DNA of 64,000 nt from Lepas anatifera (taxonomy: Eukaryota > Arthropoda > Thecostraca > Lepadidae), in assembly GCA_034440635.1 (NCBI GenBank), contig JAOTON010001605.1:288915-352914 (forward strand). The letters are read 5' to 3'. How positions within the stretch are numbered: the stretch's first letter is position 1; every line of letters starts with the position of its first letter. A program made the translations under genes and the position numbers. The notes beneath the pieces are model-generated. The model worked only from the letters and a program-made list of their open reading frames with translations, was not told the DNA's origin and searched no databases. Of this stretch, positions 33,841 to 45,745 are shown in pieces.

Positions 33841-34438
33841 TTATACTGGGGACAGACAGGTCGATGAGAGGACTGCTGAGTCCTCTTCCGCTGTAACCGA
33901 AGGTGCAGGGTTCGGAGGGAACTGAGTAGGATCCTGCCTACGTTTCTGTCTACGTTTTACTGTACGTTTTACTGTGTACCAGATGACAATCGAAATGATG
34001 ACCAACAAAACAATGGGGAGCGTTATGGTGACCGGACCTGGAGTCAGGTGGTCAGTTTCCATTCGGGTGAGCTGAGCACGAAGCTGACTGAAACGGAAAG
34101 AATTGTCTGAGACAGCAGGAAGCTGTTCGATAACGCGGGGTAGAGAATCAGTGTCATTGTTGATGTCAGTGAGAATATTGCGCCACACATCATGGGTCGC
34201 AGGGTTGTTCTGAACAATGGCCGGGAGTGTGATAACCGAGTCGAACCGTAAGAACAGGGGGAGGTTAAAATACTTAGAGTGGGCAGAGCAACCTATGTCC
34301 AATTGAAAATGATTGATGGTTTCGACGAGCCGTTTAGATTGATCGGAATTTGTCTTATTTTTACATCTAATAGATATATCCAACGGTTCAGTAGTCACTA
34401 TAATCCAATGTCCATTTCCTAAATATTTAGCCTGAGGG
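33841..34438 (-). pseudogene. env, C-terminal part (transmembrane anchor), separated by insertion
   Basis: About 196 codons that continue the envelope frame interrupted at 44197-44204. It ends with a hydrophobic anchor of about 19 residues (VTITLPIVLLVIISIVIW) followed by a basic cytoplasmic tail (KRTVKRRQKRRQ) and a proline-rich end. The frame is open up to the TSD at 34431-34438, so the only break is the hAT-like insertion. The env of this type of element is a class I-like fusion glycoprotein related to the baculovirus F protein. Confidence 0.8.
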
Positions 34439-34586
34439 CAGGGGCGGATCCAGGAATTTTCGCTAGGGGGCTGCAGCGCTGGGGGGCGCCACTTTCATGG
34501 CCAGGGGGCGCCATTTTTAGGCCGGCTGGGGGCGCAAAATTTTATGTTCTTTACCCATTTAAAACATTTTTTGTGAACTGAATCAG

Positions 34587-35536
34587 TTAACCTGCGCCTC
34601 GGTGGGCCTCCGAGTCACCTTCGCCCTGGTGGGGGTGTTTGAACACCCCCTCTCGAACTCGTCCCCTATGCAGGATAGCGAAAAAACGCGAACCCTGGTG
34701 GATAGCTCATACAAATTCACGAAGACACTGTATCAGTCACTTTTTGGCTCAGGTCAACATTGAGGTCATGGCAGGTCAAAGAAGTTGGCATTTTGAGCAA
34801 AGTCTAGCGTCTGACAGCGTTGAGTTAGAATAATTTTGTAGACACTGTTCGCTCTCTCTCGTCACGGCGAATCGAATGATGTATAATATGAGCATACTAG
34901 GTCAAAGCACAAATCACCTGACTTCAGGTCAGGTCAAGGTCACTTTTTGACTTAGCATAGTCCATATGCCTATCAATCGACTGGCAATAGCAATCCAAAC
35001 GCAATGGTATAAACATAAAAGTTGTATCATCATTTCATGCAAAGTTATTGACCTAAGTCTCAAAACTGCTTAAGTAGCTTCGGATGATCTCTCAGAGGTC
35101 ACAGGTCAAAAATTGCAACATGAACCTAAAAAGGGACCTAAGATACTTCGATTTGGAGAATATGAAGGTATTATCACCTTTATCTACACAAATACAAACC
35201 ATTTTCTGTTTTCCTCTGTATTTCCAATGGAGAGGTCATGGTCCGTATTTGACCTTATGTCATCGATATGAAAAATCCCGGAACTTCTTGGAGAACTCGG
35301 TGGGGCCATTATGTGCTATAAGTTTCAATCCGATAGATTCACCCATTTCCTACTTATGCCACCTTCAACATTTTTTGAGGTAAGGTCACTTAACCTGCAC
35401 TGATGACCTGACCTGAGATGACCCAAGCCAAAATTTTTGGGGGATTCTTGCGGAATCGATCAAGAATAAGGTGTGCCAAGTACAGCGGTGCTTCGCGTCG
35501 CCGTTTTTTCTTGCCGCCCGAAAAACCGGAGGGTCA
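34587..35536. mobile_element. TTAA-bounded element, copy 6, right end lost
   Basis: Starts TTAACCTGCGCCTCGGTGGG and contains TTCGCCCTGGTGGGGGTGTT, CCTATGCAGGATAG and dense AGGTCA/TGACCT. It is the uninterrupted reference for copy 4. The right end stops after GCCCGAAAAACCGGAGGG, so the terminal G/C block and TTAA are missing. Confidence 0.6.
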
Positions 35537-36789
35537 AAGAGGTAGTTAGTTTCATATTTTCTTTTAAAAAAAAATGAGAAAAGATCATGGCTTTGAATGG
35601 ATCTAAAATACATCTCAGGAGTGGTAGAAAGTGAATGTATCTCTTTGGCGTTTATTTTATTGTGCACTGGAACCCACGGTTAGTAAAGACACTTTGGGAC
35701 CCGGGGAGACTGCATGGGGACTATTTTCTCCCCAATCAGTGATCAAAATTATCTTCAGAAGCCTTAAACAGTTTGAAGAAGACCAACGAATGTTTAGAAT
35801 AGGCCCGTCTCGTTCAATGAGCCTATGTTTGTCATTGGGGATTAGGTTTCTACAGGACATGTCAGATCAAATCCCGATACACTTTGGGAAGCCCCATGAT
35901 GGTTACATGGAATACTGATTTTGCTTATATGATGATGATTAGCACACAGGGCCTTAACTAGCCATAAGGGTCTAATAAACCACTAGGTCAGAGCAGTGAT
36001 CCCAGATCCCTTCAATCTGAGCTAGCCAGCCACAAGGATCTATTACTTAAGTTCATGGACCTTGGCTTACTTCAAGACCCCAGTTATTGTAAACCTTTCT
36101 AAGGCTATATTCTAATATAATGCCCTCCTAAGACTTGACTGAGACAAGCAACTTTCCGTATTCCAATGTGGTATTTTGACCTTCTTCCGTGCGTAGCCAC
36201 GCTCGACGTAGGACAAGCGTACCCGGGATGCACAGGGACCAGTACCGACCTAGTCTACGCAGAATATCAGCGTACTGATCTAATGTGCGCACTACGATCA
36301 CAATGCTGATTTGACCCCACCTGCGCAGTGTGAGTGCAGGCTGGAAATCAGAATAAAATATCGACGTGCGTGCGCCCATTCTTATGTACTCTCGGCATCA
36401 GAATACGGCCCCAAGCAAAGGCCCAGTTTAGGGATACTTCACATCAGCGATCAACTCGGCAAAATGTGTTTGTGTCTCCCTCAACGGCATCCACCTGAAT
36501 TTTTGCAGGAACTATAACTAGCTACAACCAGATTTTGGCCGTTGGCCTGTCTTCGCTGTGCTATGGCAGCCACATAGGACCCTCGACTGACCAAAGTGAA
36601 CTCAAAGTCGTTCACAGTGTACACTTGTACACTTTCCGGCTTTCTCCAGGGGTTCGCTAACTGGCAGATTTAGATCTTAATGGATTTAAGGGTCCCACCA
36701 GTCCCACTCACAGCAGTCAAAGACCGTCGTGGATGGTTACCCGCCTGGATGCAGGGGGCCCAGCGACTTCCCGATTAGACCTCAGGTCA
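35537..36789. other. no gene recognised (inside the hAT-like element)
   Basis: About 1.25 kb with no coding motif on either strand and no clear repeat. Confidence 0.35.
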
Positions 36790-37440
36790 CCTCATGACCT
36801 TCCACAAGAATATGGCAGGCCTTACTGGGCACGGAAAGACCTGTTGGTCCCGGAGTGCCCTTTTATAGACTGTGCGTTCAGTTCCAAATATATATATTTA
36901 CGATACAGAGTCCTCTTATGGTCACCGGGGGTATCGCCCTGTCCGACAAAAAAAACATGCTGGCAAGACATGGCCCTGACTGCGACCGAAAGATCTGTTA
37001 GTTACAGAGATCCCTGTTGACCTAAGATTGCCCAATTGATAACGAGGAGACTCCTGGTTCCAAAGGACCTGCTGACCGTAGAGGGCCCTACTTGTCACAG
37101 CATCCCCCGCTGGCACAGAGGGCATTCTCGGTTTCTCGGTGGCAGACAGAAGGCTCTTCTGACTGCATTGGGCCCTGCCGACCACGGAATGATGTACTGG
37201 TCATGCTTGTCACAGAGGGCCCTGTTGAAAACGGGTGACCCACCTGATTAAAGAGTGTTCTTCTGCCCCTTGGGGACCCTGACGGTCACATATAGGGTGT
37301 CGCTTGCCGCAGAGGGTCACGCTTGTAACAGCAAGTCATGCTGGTCCCGAGGTTTACGGTTGGTCATAGATCGGCGTAGCCCGGCTGCCCTTCGCACGAT
37401 CTTTTCCCTTCGGGTGCCTCTCATGCGACTGTGCTAGCCG
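36790..37440. repeat. degenerate minisatellite, core near GTCACAGAGGGCCCTG
   Basis: The words CTGTTGGTC, CTTGTCACAGAGGGCCCTGT, CTGCTGACCGTAGAGGGCCC and CTTGCCGCAGAGGGTCACGC recur at roughly 25-30-base steps. Highly diverged. Open frames differ between units. Confidence 0.5.
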
Positions 37441-38430
37441 CCCCACCCCTTTACTACGCTTCTGTTCCTCCCTACTATAGTTCCATCACCCAATAAACTC
37501 TCCTTCCCCGATCACCTAGGCATTTTCCAGCTCTATCAACCGGCCGCAAACTCAACCTATCCAAGGTGATGATGTTAGAGATTGCACCTGATCAACACTG
37601 ACCGAGCTTATCTATCACTGATCAACAACCGAGAGGGCTGGGTACATGGACGATCCAGGATTTCGATAAGAGGGAAGCAAAGTCTCCGGGGGCGGTCAGA
37701 CTACCATTTGGGAATCAGCCTTTGGTATCATGGATCTTTGTGATGCTAATTTTGCGTATTTGTGATGCCATTTGAAAAAGTGCCGATTAAAAAAACACGT
37801 TGCCAAGAAAAGGAAGAATTTCTCAAAGTGCCTCTAGTTAAATAAGCAACAAGTAAACAGGGCAACTTCTACCTGGATTACGTTTTGAAGCAGAATTTAC
37901 GCAGAGACGGCCTTTGGAGATTTTGCGAACCAGTCGTTGCAGTTTACCCTGTCTGCGCAGAGTGGATAGTGATAAATCCATAATATTCTACATAAGGCGA
38001 AACTTTTTGCTGTTTACAAACATGTGGGAGAGGACGCAACCAAAATTATGCAGGTGCCTCCTGCCGAGCCATCAATGTTTTTCTTACACAGATGACGTGG
38101 GAATTTCGCATTGCTGTCTGGACACAGCCTTTCATTAGTGGCACTGCGAAAAAAACACCTCGGCAAAATAATTAAATGATCAAAGTCAACCGCTTATAGG
38201 GTTATCAATAGATCCGGAATGTTTTTTTAAACACATTTAAGGGATATTGGTATATGTGCTCAAAATTTGCTTCACAAGAAACATTACTTTTACCACCCCT
38301 TTTCAAAAAAATTTGGACGGGCACACGACCACACATCGGATGGGCATGAATGCGCCTGGGGGATCCTGCGTGGTAACGGAGCAAAATGACACCAATCGAT
38401 ACCCAAAGCATACATTAAAAGAACTCGGGG
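37441..38430. other. no gene recognised (inside the hAT-like element)
   Basis: Unremarkable sequence; nothing identifiable. Confidence 0.3.
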
Positions 38431-40150
38431 CAAGAGCTGTCCATGTGCTATGATAGTGCCATGTTGCAGTGGGATGCCCTAAGGCTGAAAAAGAGCGGTT
38501 AATCGTGAAATTGGAGCACCCGAACACAAAGTAGAGGACATCCGAAGTTGAAGGCGGTACACGTAAAAGTGGGGCGCCCCAAGGCTAAGAAAGAACAGAC
38601 AATTGTGGAAAATGGGCGCGCAATCATGCACTAGCGGGCAGTCAAAAGTGGATCAGAGCGATCAATTTTACGGTGGGCCGCTTTAGAGCTAAAAGGGACG
38701 GTAAATCATGATATAGGGGTTCTGAACCACAAAGCGGATGGCGGCCAGAGGTGAATGAGGGCAGTCCATGGTGAAGTGGGGTGCTCTAAAGCTGCACAAG
38801 AGCGGCCAGCAGTGGAGAAGGTGCGCGCAATGATACAGAAGAGAGCGGCTTAAAATGGATGAGGGCAGTCCACGTTGCAGTGGGGCACCCTAGGGCTGAA
38901 AAGCGGGTCAATTGTGAAAACGGGGAGCCCAGTCACAAAGTTAACACGCGCATTGACGGGGGTCTGAGCCACCTTCGGATTGACGAGGGGGGCGGGTACC
39001 CGCCCCCCTAAGATCTCGAGAACCACGGTAGGTAGCAAAAACGATAAACGGCGTTGGGTAGCCCATCCGCTTCTCCATCAAAAATATTTGAACCGTTTTT
39101 TTGTCAGGTCACATTTAAGGTCACCAGAGGTAAAAAACATGCCGTCACATGCCGTCATAGGGATAACATGTAAATTAAGTTTTTCGGCCATTACATCTGA
39201 ACAAGTAAAGATAGAGCAAAACGACTTAAACTATATGAATCCTCGCGGCAAGCCGAATCGAATGATATATAATTTGACCTTCCTAGGTCAAATGAAAGAT
39301 TTGACCTGACCTGAGGTCAGGTCAGGGTCAAATTATGTAAAATGCATATCATTAGAACTGCAAAGCCAGGGCGAGTCTAATTAAGCTAAAATAAACGCTC
39401 TATCACCATCTGTTACTGAGTTATTCAGTAAAAACCATATTTCCCATGTATTACCAATGGAGAGGTCATGCTTCGTCCCTGACCTTAGTTCATCGATATC
39501 AAAAATATCGGAACATATTCTAGAGAACTCGGTGAGCCCATTATGTGATATGAGTTTCAATTAGATAAGTTCACCCTGCTCCGACTTATGCTATCTTAAA
39601 CTTTTTTTAGGTCGGGTCACTTGACCTGTACTGGTGACCTGACCTGAGATGACCTATCCTTAAAATTTTCACAGAAGCTGCAAAAATGATGAGGGAAAAG
39701 GTATACCAGGTACGGCGACGCTGCGCGCCGCCGTTTTTCTGCTGTCTCCGAAAAACCCGAGGGGGGTGCGGGTACCAGCCCCCCGTCAATGCGCGTGTTA
39801 AGGGCGCCTGTAGGTAAATGACGGTGGTCCACGTCGCAGAGGTCCGCCAAGCGCTGAAAAAGGGTGGCCAAACGTGAAAAATGGGGTTCCCAACCATAAA
39901 ATAGAGGGCGTCCGGAGGTGAATGAGGAGTCCACATTGAAGTGAGGCGCCCTAGATCTGCAAAGGAGCGGTCAATAGTGGAGAACAGGAGAACAATCATG
40001 CAGAAGAGGGCGGCCAAAGGTAGGCACGGGTGGTCCATGTTGCAGTGGGGTGCTCTAGAGCTGAAAAGGGCGGCCAATCGTGAAATATGGGCGCCTAACC
40101 ACAAAGAAGAGGGCGTCAAAAAATCGATGAGGGTGGTCCACGTTGAAGTG
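38431..40150. repeat. minisatellite with units of about 100 bp, split by a TTAA element
   Basis: Phrases GTTGCAGTGGGGTGCTCTAG, AGCTGAAAAGGGCGGCCAAT, CGTGAAATATGGGCGCC and AACCACAAAG recur about every 100 bases at 38431-38940 and again at 39802-40150. The array is continuous if 38941-39801 is removed. Confidence 0.6.
38941..39801. mobile_element. TTAA-bounded element, copy 7, complete
   Basis: 861 bp with perfect inverted ends of about 22 bp (TTAACACGCGCATTGACGGG and two further G). TTAA is at both edges: 38941-38944 and 39798-39801. It contains the near-palindrome TTGACCTGACCTGAGGTCAG then GTCAGGGTCAAA (39300-39335), the everted pair near 39480 and TGACCTGACCTGAGATGACC near 39637. A G/C hairpin (GCGACGCTGCGCGCCGCCG) precedes the right end. 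It sits inside the 100-bp minisatellite. Very similar to copy 8 at 58208. Confidence 0.85.
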
Positions 40151-40849
40151 TGACGCCTATTAGTGACCCAGGGGCATCATATATGAGGGAGTGCTTAGGT
40201 ATATAAATGAGTCCAGCGGTGATGCAGCATGGGAGTGCCAAAAGTTCAGTGTGGTACGGTGGTACACCCTGTGGGACGCCGGTGGTCTATAGCCGGGGGA
40301 AGTGTGGTGAGTTAGTCAGTTAGTTATTTGGGCTTTCGGGCGAGGGATGGTAATGGTGATAGTGCATCGGGGGGACGCTGATACTTCACCGAGGCGATAC
40401 CGAGACTGGAGTTATGGATACCGGTGAGGCAGGCAAGGCGCCTGCAGCACATAGGCATGGAACCGTCAGTGGAGCGTCTGTGGGAGCAAATAATCCATCA
40501 TAGGGACACTGGTAGGGTAGAAAACAGGGTAAAAGGGGGGTACACGAACAGGGCACTGGTTGGGCAACAGGGAGGAGAAGACGGTGCATGGGAAGAGCGC
40601 TGACGGCGCAATTTGGTAATCAAGGAGACACCGAAGCTGAAGTTTGGAGCTTCCGGTGATACAGCTTGGGGGTACTCGCATTCAGTGAAATTTGTGGGAG
40701 CTGTCAAGGGGAGGCGCTGGCAAGACAACGGGCCACGTTTGGGATGCAGGAAATTCAAAGTAAAGAGAAGCTGCATTGGGGTTTCTGGCAGGGATGTGTT
40801 GGTGCGTTCATGGAGCTAACGATAGGCACCCATCATGCACCATGGAGGC
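40151..40849. repeat. poorly ordered GC-rich repeat DNA
   Basis: Transition between the 100-bp minisatellite and the GGCGCC array. Short recurring words (GGGACACTGG, GGGACGCTG, GATACAGC) suggest old tandem repeats, but no clear unit could be fixed. Confidence 0.35.
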
Positions 40850-43800
40850 ACAGGGCATGCTGTCAAAAGTTGGGGCGCCAATAGTGGCGCGTGGTGGGGG
40901 GATGTGGTTGGGCGCCGATAGAGCAAAAGTAAGATACCAATGATTCATCAAGCAATCAGCAGAAATATGTGGGCGCTTATAGTGAAGTGTGGGGGCACCA
41001 ATGGAGCGAAGAAAATCACCAGTGTGTACCATGGGTGCCGCCAGATAGAGCGGTTTGTCGAAATGTGGGGGCGCTCCCGATGAGCCCACGGCTGGAAATG
41101 AAGGCGCCGGTGGAGCAAAGAACAGGCACCAATGATTCATTATGGGGGCACCAGTGATACAGAACGATGTGTCAAAAGATGGTGGAAAGAGGCGGGGGGG
41201 GGAAGGCGCCCATAAAGCTAAAAGCAGACGACAATAATGCATCATAAGAGTGGGGCTCGGGTGGTATAGGAGGGGCTGTTGAAAGGTGAAGACCCCCTCA
41301 ATGGGGCATGGGGGCGCCGTTTGATATTAAAAAAGAAACGCACCAATTATGCACCATGGGGGCGCCATAGGTAAAGAGCGGATCCAAAAAGCAGGGGGTG
41401 CCCACAGTGAAGCGTGGGGGCGCCGCGCCGGTGGAGTGCACAGAAGACACCAATGATGCCCAATGGGGATGCCGGTGGTACATGCAGGGTTTCAGCACAT
41501 GGGGCGCCCACAGTGACGCGTGGCGGCGCCGTTGAAGTAAAAACGAGACATCAATGCTGCACCATGGAGGCGCCAGTGGTATAGAGCGGATTTTCCGAAG
41601 GTGGGGCGCCCGTAGTGAGGATTGGGGCGCCAATAGTTTATAGCGGGATGCCAAGAAGTGGGAGAGCCTACGATGAGGCTTGGGGGCGCCGGTGGAGTGA
41701 AACGAAAGCACCAATGATGCACCATGGGGGCGCCAGTGGCATAGAGTGGATTGTTAGAAAGTGGGGGCGACCGTGGTGGGGAGTGGGGATCCAGTAGTAC
41801 ATAGCGGGGAAAGAGAGTGGGGGCTCACTGGTATAAAACGGGCTGGTAAAAGGTGAAGATCCCCTCAGTGAGGCATGGGGGCGCCATTTGAGCAAAAAGG
41901 CACCAATGATGTACCACGGGGGCGCCAATGGTGAAGATAGGCTCTAAAAAGCAAAGGCGCCCACGGTGAAGCGTGGGGCGCCGGTGAAGTACACAGAAGA
42001 CACCAATGATCCCCAATGGGGGCACCGGTGGTACATGAGGGTTCAAAAAGGTAGGGCGCCCACAGTAACGCATGGGGGCGCTGTTGGAGCAAAAACGAGA
42101 CATCAATGCTGCACCATGGAGGCGGCAGTGGTATAGAGCGGATTTTCCGAAAGTGGGGGCGCCCGTGGTGAGGATTGGGGTGCCAATAGTTTATAGCGGG
42201 ATGCCAAGAAGTGGGAGAGCCCACGATGAGGCTTGGGGGCGCCGGTGGAGTGAAACGAAGGCACCAATGCTGCCCAATGGGGGCGCCGGTGATACATGCG
42301 TGGTTCCAAAAGATGGGGCGCCCACAGTGATGCGTGGGGGCGCCGCTGGAGCAAAAACGAGACATCAATGCTGCACCATTGAGGCGCCAGTGATATAGAG
42401 CGGATTTCTAGAAGATGTGGGCGCCCGTAGTGAAGAGTGGGGCGCCGGTAGTATATAGCGGGATGTCAAGAGTTGGAAGAGGCTTGGGGGCACCAGTGGA
42501 GTGACACGAAGGCACCAATGATGCACCATAGGGGCGCCGGTGGTACATGCGGGGTTTCAAAAGATGGGGTGCTTACAGTGACGCGTGGGGGCGGCGTTGG
42601 AGCAAAAAACGAGACATCAATGCTGCACCATGGAGGCGCCAGTGGTATAGAGCGGATTGTTAGAAGGTGGGGGCGCCCGTAGTGGGGAGTGGGGATCCAG
42701 TAGTACGTAGCGGGGAGACAGAGTGGGGGCTCCACTGGTATAAAACGGGCTGGTAAAGGGTGAATGCCCCTAAAAGAGGCATGGCGGCGCCATTTGAGCA
42801 AAAAGGCACCAATGATGTACCACGGGGGCGCCAATGGTAAAGAGCGGCTCTAAAAAACAGAGGCGCCCATGGTGAAGCGTGGGGGCGCCGGTGGAGTGCA
42901 CAGAAGACATCAATGCTGCACCTTGGAGGCGCCAGTGATATAGAACGGATTTTTAGAAGATGGGGGCGCCCGTAGTGAAGAGTAGGGTGCCGGTAGTATA
43001 TAGCGGAATGTCAAGAGGTGGAAGAGGCTTGGGGGCGCTGTTGGAGTGAAACGAAGGCACCATTGATGCCATATGGGGGCACCGGTGGTACATTCGGGGT
43101 TCCAAAAGATGGGGCGCCCACAATGGCGCGTGGGGGCGCCGTTGCAGCAAAAACGAGACATCAATGCTGCACCATGGAGGCGCCACTGGCATAGAGCGGA
43201 TTGTTAAGAAGGTGGGGGCGCCCGTAGTGGGGAGTGGGGAGAGAGAGTGGGGGCTCCACTGGTATAAAACGGGCTGGTAAAGGGTGAAGGCCCCCTCATT
43301 GAGGCACGGGGGCGCCATTTGGGCAAAAAGGCACCAATGATGTACCACGGGGGCGCCAATGGTAAAGAGCGGCTCTAAAAAGCAGAGGCGCCCACGGTGA
43401 AGCGTGAGGCGCTGGTGAAGTACACAGAAGACACCAATGATGCCCAATGGGGGCGCCGGCGGTACATGAGGGTTCCAAAAGGTGGGGCGTCCACAGTGAC
43501 GCGTGGGGGCGCCGTTGGAGCAAAAACGATACATCAATGCTGCACCATGGAGACGCCAGTGGTATAGACCGGATTTTCCGAAGGTGGGGGCGCCCGTGGT
43601 GAGGATTGGGGCACCAATAGTTTATATTGGGGTGCCAAGAAGTGGGAGAGCCCACGATGAGGCTTGGGGGCGCCGGTGGAATGAAACGAAGGCACCAATG
43701 ATGCCCAATGGGGGCGCCGGTGGTACATTCGGGGTTCCAAAAGATGGGGCGCCCACAGTGACGCGTGAGGGCGCCGCTGCAGCGGCGCCCTCACGCGGCG

Positions 43801-44150
43801 CTCCAGCGCGCTGGAGCAAAAACGAGACATCAATGCTGCACCATGGAGGCGCCAGTGATATAGAGCGGATTTCTAGAAGATAGGGGCGCCCGTAGGGAAG
43901 AGTGGGGCGCCAGTAATATATAGCGGGATTTCAAGAGGTGGAAGAGGCTTGGGGACGTCGGCAGAGTGAAATAAGGGCACCAATGATGCACCATGGGGGC
44001 GCCAGTGATGCAGGGCAGGTTGTCAAAATGTGGTATTTGCATGCAGCGGAATTACCAGGGGGCGCCAGTATTTCCGTTTGGCATGCAAATGTGGAGCAAA
44101 TGGAGGCGGCCCCTGGGGGCGCCGTAGTGCCGAGGGGGCGCCTTACCGGC
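40850..44150. repeat. GGGGGCGCC satellite-like array with higher-order structure
   Basis: The palindrome GGCGCC, usually as GGGGGCGCC, recurs about every 30-60 bases for 3.3 kb. Longer blocks repeat in order: GAAGGCACCAATGATGCACC, GCCAGTGGTATAGAGCGGAT, then GGGGGCGCCCGTAGTG, then GCAAAAACGAGACATCAATG. The last phrase occurs near 41540, 42090, 42350, 42610, 43150 and 43820, so higher-order blocks of about 250-550 bp were amplified. Several reading frames stay open on the minus strand because the units contain few stop words; I regard these as non-coding. Confidence 0.75.
43763..43817. repeat. two adjacent perfect palindromes (34 and 18 bp)
   Basis: 43763-43796 is GCGTGAGGGCGCCGCTG followed by its exact complement. 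43800-43817 is GCTCCAGCG followed by its exact complement. Other array units read straight from GCGCCGCTG into GAGCAAAAACG, so the extra bases are a local inverted copy. Confidence 0.85.
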
Positions 44151-44152
44151 GA

Positions 44153-44181
44153 GGGGGGGCCGCGGCCCCCGCGGCCCCCCC
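44153..44181. repeat. 13-bp-stem G/C hairpin beside the right inverted end
   Basis: GGGGGGGCCGCGG (44153-44165), loop CCC, then CCGCGGCCCCCCC (44169-44181): a perfect stem next to the CCTGGATCCGCCCCTG terminus. A subterminal hairpin is common in such elements. Confidence 0.8.
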
Positions 44182-44196
44182 CTGGATCCGCCCCTG

Positions 44197-45466
44197 CCTG
44201 AGGGTGAGCATTCTGTTTTACAGTAATAATTTTATCACAATTATTTTGAATGTACTCTTCATTTCTAGTCAAGAGGGCTGGAAGGCATTTGTCTGATTCT
44301 AAAACTATCTCTAGCGGCTTTTGTATGAGGCAGAATGGTAAATCATTGTGAATGAATGTTTCCACTTCAGTTTTGTCGAGAGCCATATATTTCAAATTAT
44401 CTTCCGAAAGTGCGATATACTCGTAGTTCTCTATTGCATATTGAGCTATGTAGTTGTTTTGAGCAATGGTTTTAGAGGATGGCAAGTTCAAAACTTCATA
44501 TACTTGAAATCTATCACGAACGTGAATGAGAGGGATAAAAACATTGACTGAAAATCCGTTGTCCAATCGAGATACTGACGCATGGCTAATCAGATAAAAC
44601 CTATCAATTTGTTCGGGTCGGAATGGTAAAGCGATTCCATTTGGAAGAATCATATGAATATTTTCCAAAGTTGTTTTGAACTGAGCGGGCTTCAAGAATG
44701 ATCTGGAGAGAATACCATGTTGAGCTAAACTTGAATGCAGTTCTAGATCCGATAGAGAGTTTCGAAAGTCCTGGAACGATACTAACAGAGTTCCAAAAGT
44801 TTCTTCCATGTCATGTGATATTTGGTAATATTCCATGATATCATTCAAAAAGACTTTGGTCAGATGTCGCAATTTGTCTTCAAAGGTTTTGGTAAAAGCT
44901 GTCAGTTTGTTAATAGCTTTTCTATTCGATTTCACATCAAGGCTAGTCTGATTTAAAATGCTAACATTTTCATCCATTATATGAATCAGGCTCTTCTGAT
45001 GATTTTCCATATGGCGAATGCGTCGGGCAATGTCTTTGACATCGCTATTGGTTGCGGTTCCAAAAAGAGTACTTAAAATATTTCCAACAAAGGGAAGAAT
45101 GGCTCGTTTTGAACGGTGACTGTTCGGCTTTTCCATATGATCCAAGATTTCCTTTATCTTAGTCATTTCACTAGCTAGGTGGAATTTCTCTTTGTCCAAG
45201 CGGGAAGTTAAGATTTTCAATCGATCAGAGTGAAGTGCAGCTTCATGTTTACCTAATATTCCGTGAAATGTATCTGTGAACAGTGTTACGTGTTGGTCCA
45301 TGGTTTTGATCATGTTTCGAAAGTCATCGGTTTTGACTGGAATATGAATGATCCAATGATCATATGATGCATACATTGGTCCTTTTGGCAAAAATATAAC
45401 ATTCGATATGGTTTGGGAGAGACATGTTAGTATGACAAGGACAGTTAGTAACTGTTGAATCCACAT
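44197..45466 (-). pseudogene. env (baculovirus F-like fusion glycoprotein), N-terminal part, broken by the hAT-like insertion
   Basis: The likely start is the ATG at 45466-45464, which opens a hydrophobic signal peptide (about 20 residues). A furin-type site RSKR follows at about residue 120 (near 45105-45120) with a hydrophobic glycine-containing stretch directly after it, as for a fusion peptide, and then long helical regions. This order is that of the Baculo_F/errantivirus envelope family, which mediates membrane fusion. The frame is intact for about 420 codons to 44205, where the 8-bp TSD and the insertion begin; past it the open frame reads transposon DNA. The anchor is on the far side, 33841-34438. 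Because both halves are otherwise open, env was intact when the hAT-like element landed. The longer open frame from 45610 probably includes untranslated sequence. Confidence 0.85.
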
Positions 45467-45500
45467 TGTTCCTGGAACACACAGAAACAAGTATTTACAT
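45467..45500 (-). promoter_or_regulatory. candidate 3' splice site for env mRNA
   Basis: On the minus strand a T-rich stretch TTGTTTCTGTGTGTTCCAG ends at 45472, and the next bases are GAACA and the env ATG (45466). A CAG/G acceptor five bases before the start fits the spliced env mRNA known for gypsy-type errantiviruses. The donor, expected in the leader or gag, was not located. Confidence 0.6.
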
Positions 45501-45745
45501 TCTGAACAACTTAACCTAAACAGTTGACATCTTATCAACAGCATAAATGACTGAGTGACCTCTGTCAACTCATATTCTAAAATACCCTTGGGTATGGCCA
45601 TACGGACCATATGTCTCGTTATCCAAACACATTGGACATCTTGTCAAGGCATCTGTATCCTCCGTGTCTATCAAGTGTCCAATTTATCCATTTGAACTCA
45701 CATTTCACTCGCAAGTGAAGGACATGATCATCTACGTTTTACTCG

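Larger units (their letters stand above)
34439..44196. mobile_element. 9,758-bp hAT-like nonautonomous element inserted in env
   Basis: Terminal inverted repeats CAGGGGCGGATCCAGG (34439) and CCTGGATCCGCCCCTG (to 44196) are perfect over 16 bp. They are flanked by the 8-bp duplication CCTGAGGG at 34431-34438 and 44197-44204, the length used by hAT transposases. Subterminal GGGGGCGCC phrases link it to the GGATCCGCC-type MITEs of 55-62 kb. No transposase frame is present. The interior holds two TTAA elements, at least four different tandem arrays and about 2 kb of unrecognised sequence. The size and satellite cargo are unusual for a nonautonomous hAT. Confidence 0.85.

Noticed and set aside
40808..43883. 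Many overlapping open frames of 60-190 codons on both strands with repeated Trp/His/Pro words
   Set aside because: They are by-products of a tandem GGGGGCGCC array that contains few stop words; frame changes between units and no family motif appears.
43931..44204. Env C-terminal extension rich in Gly and Pro
   Set aside because: These codons are transposon sequence read past the insertion point; the genuine C-terminal part is at 33841-34438.
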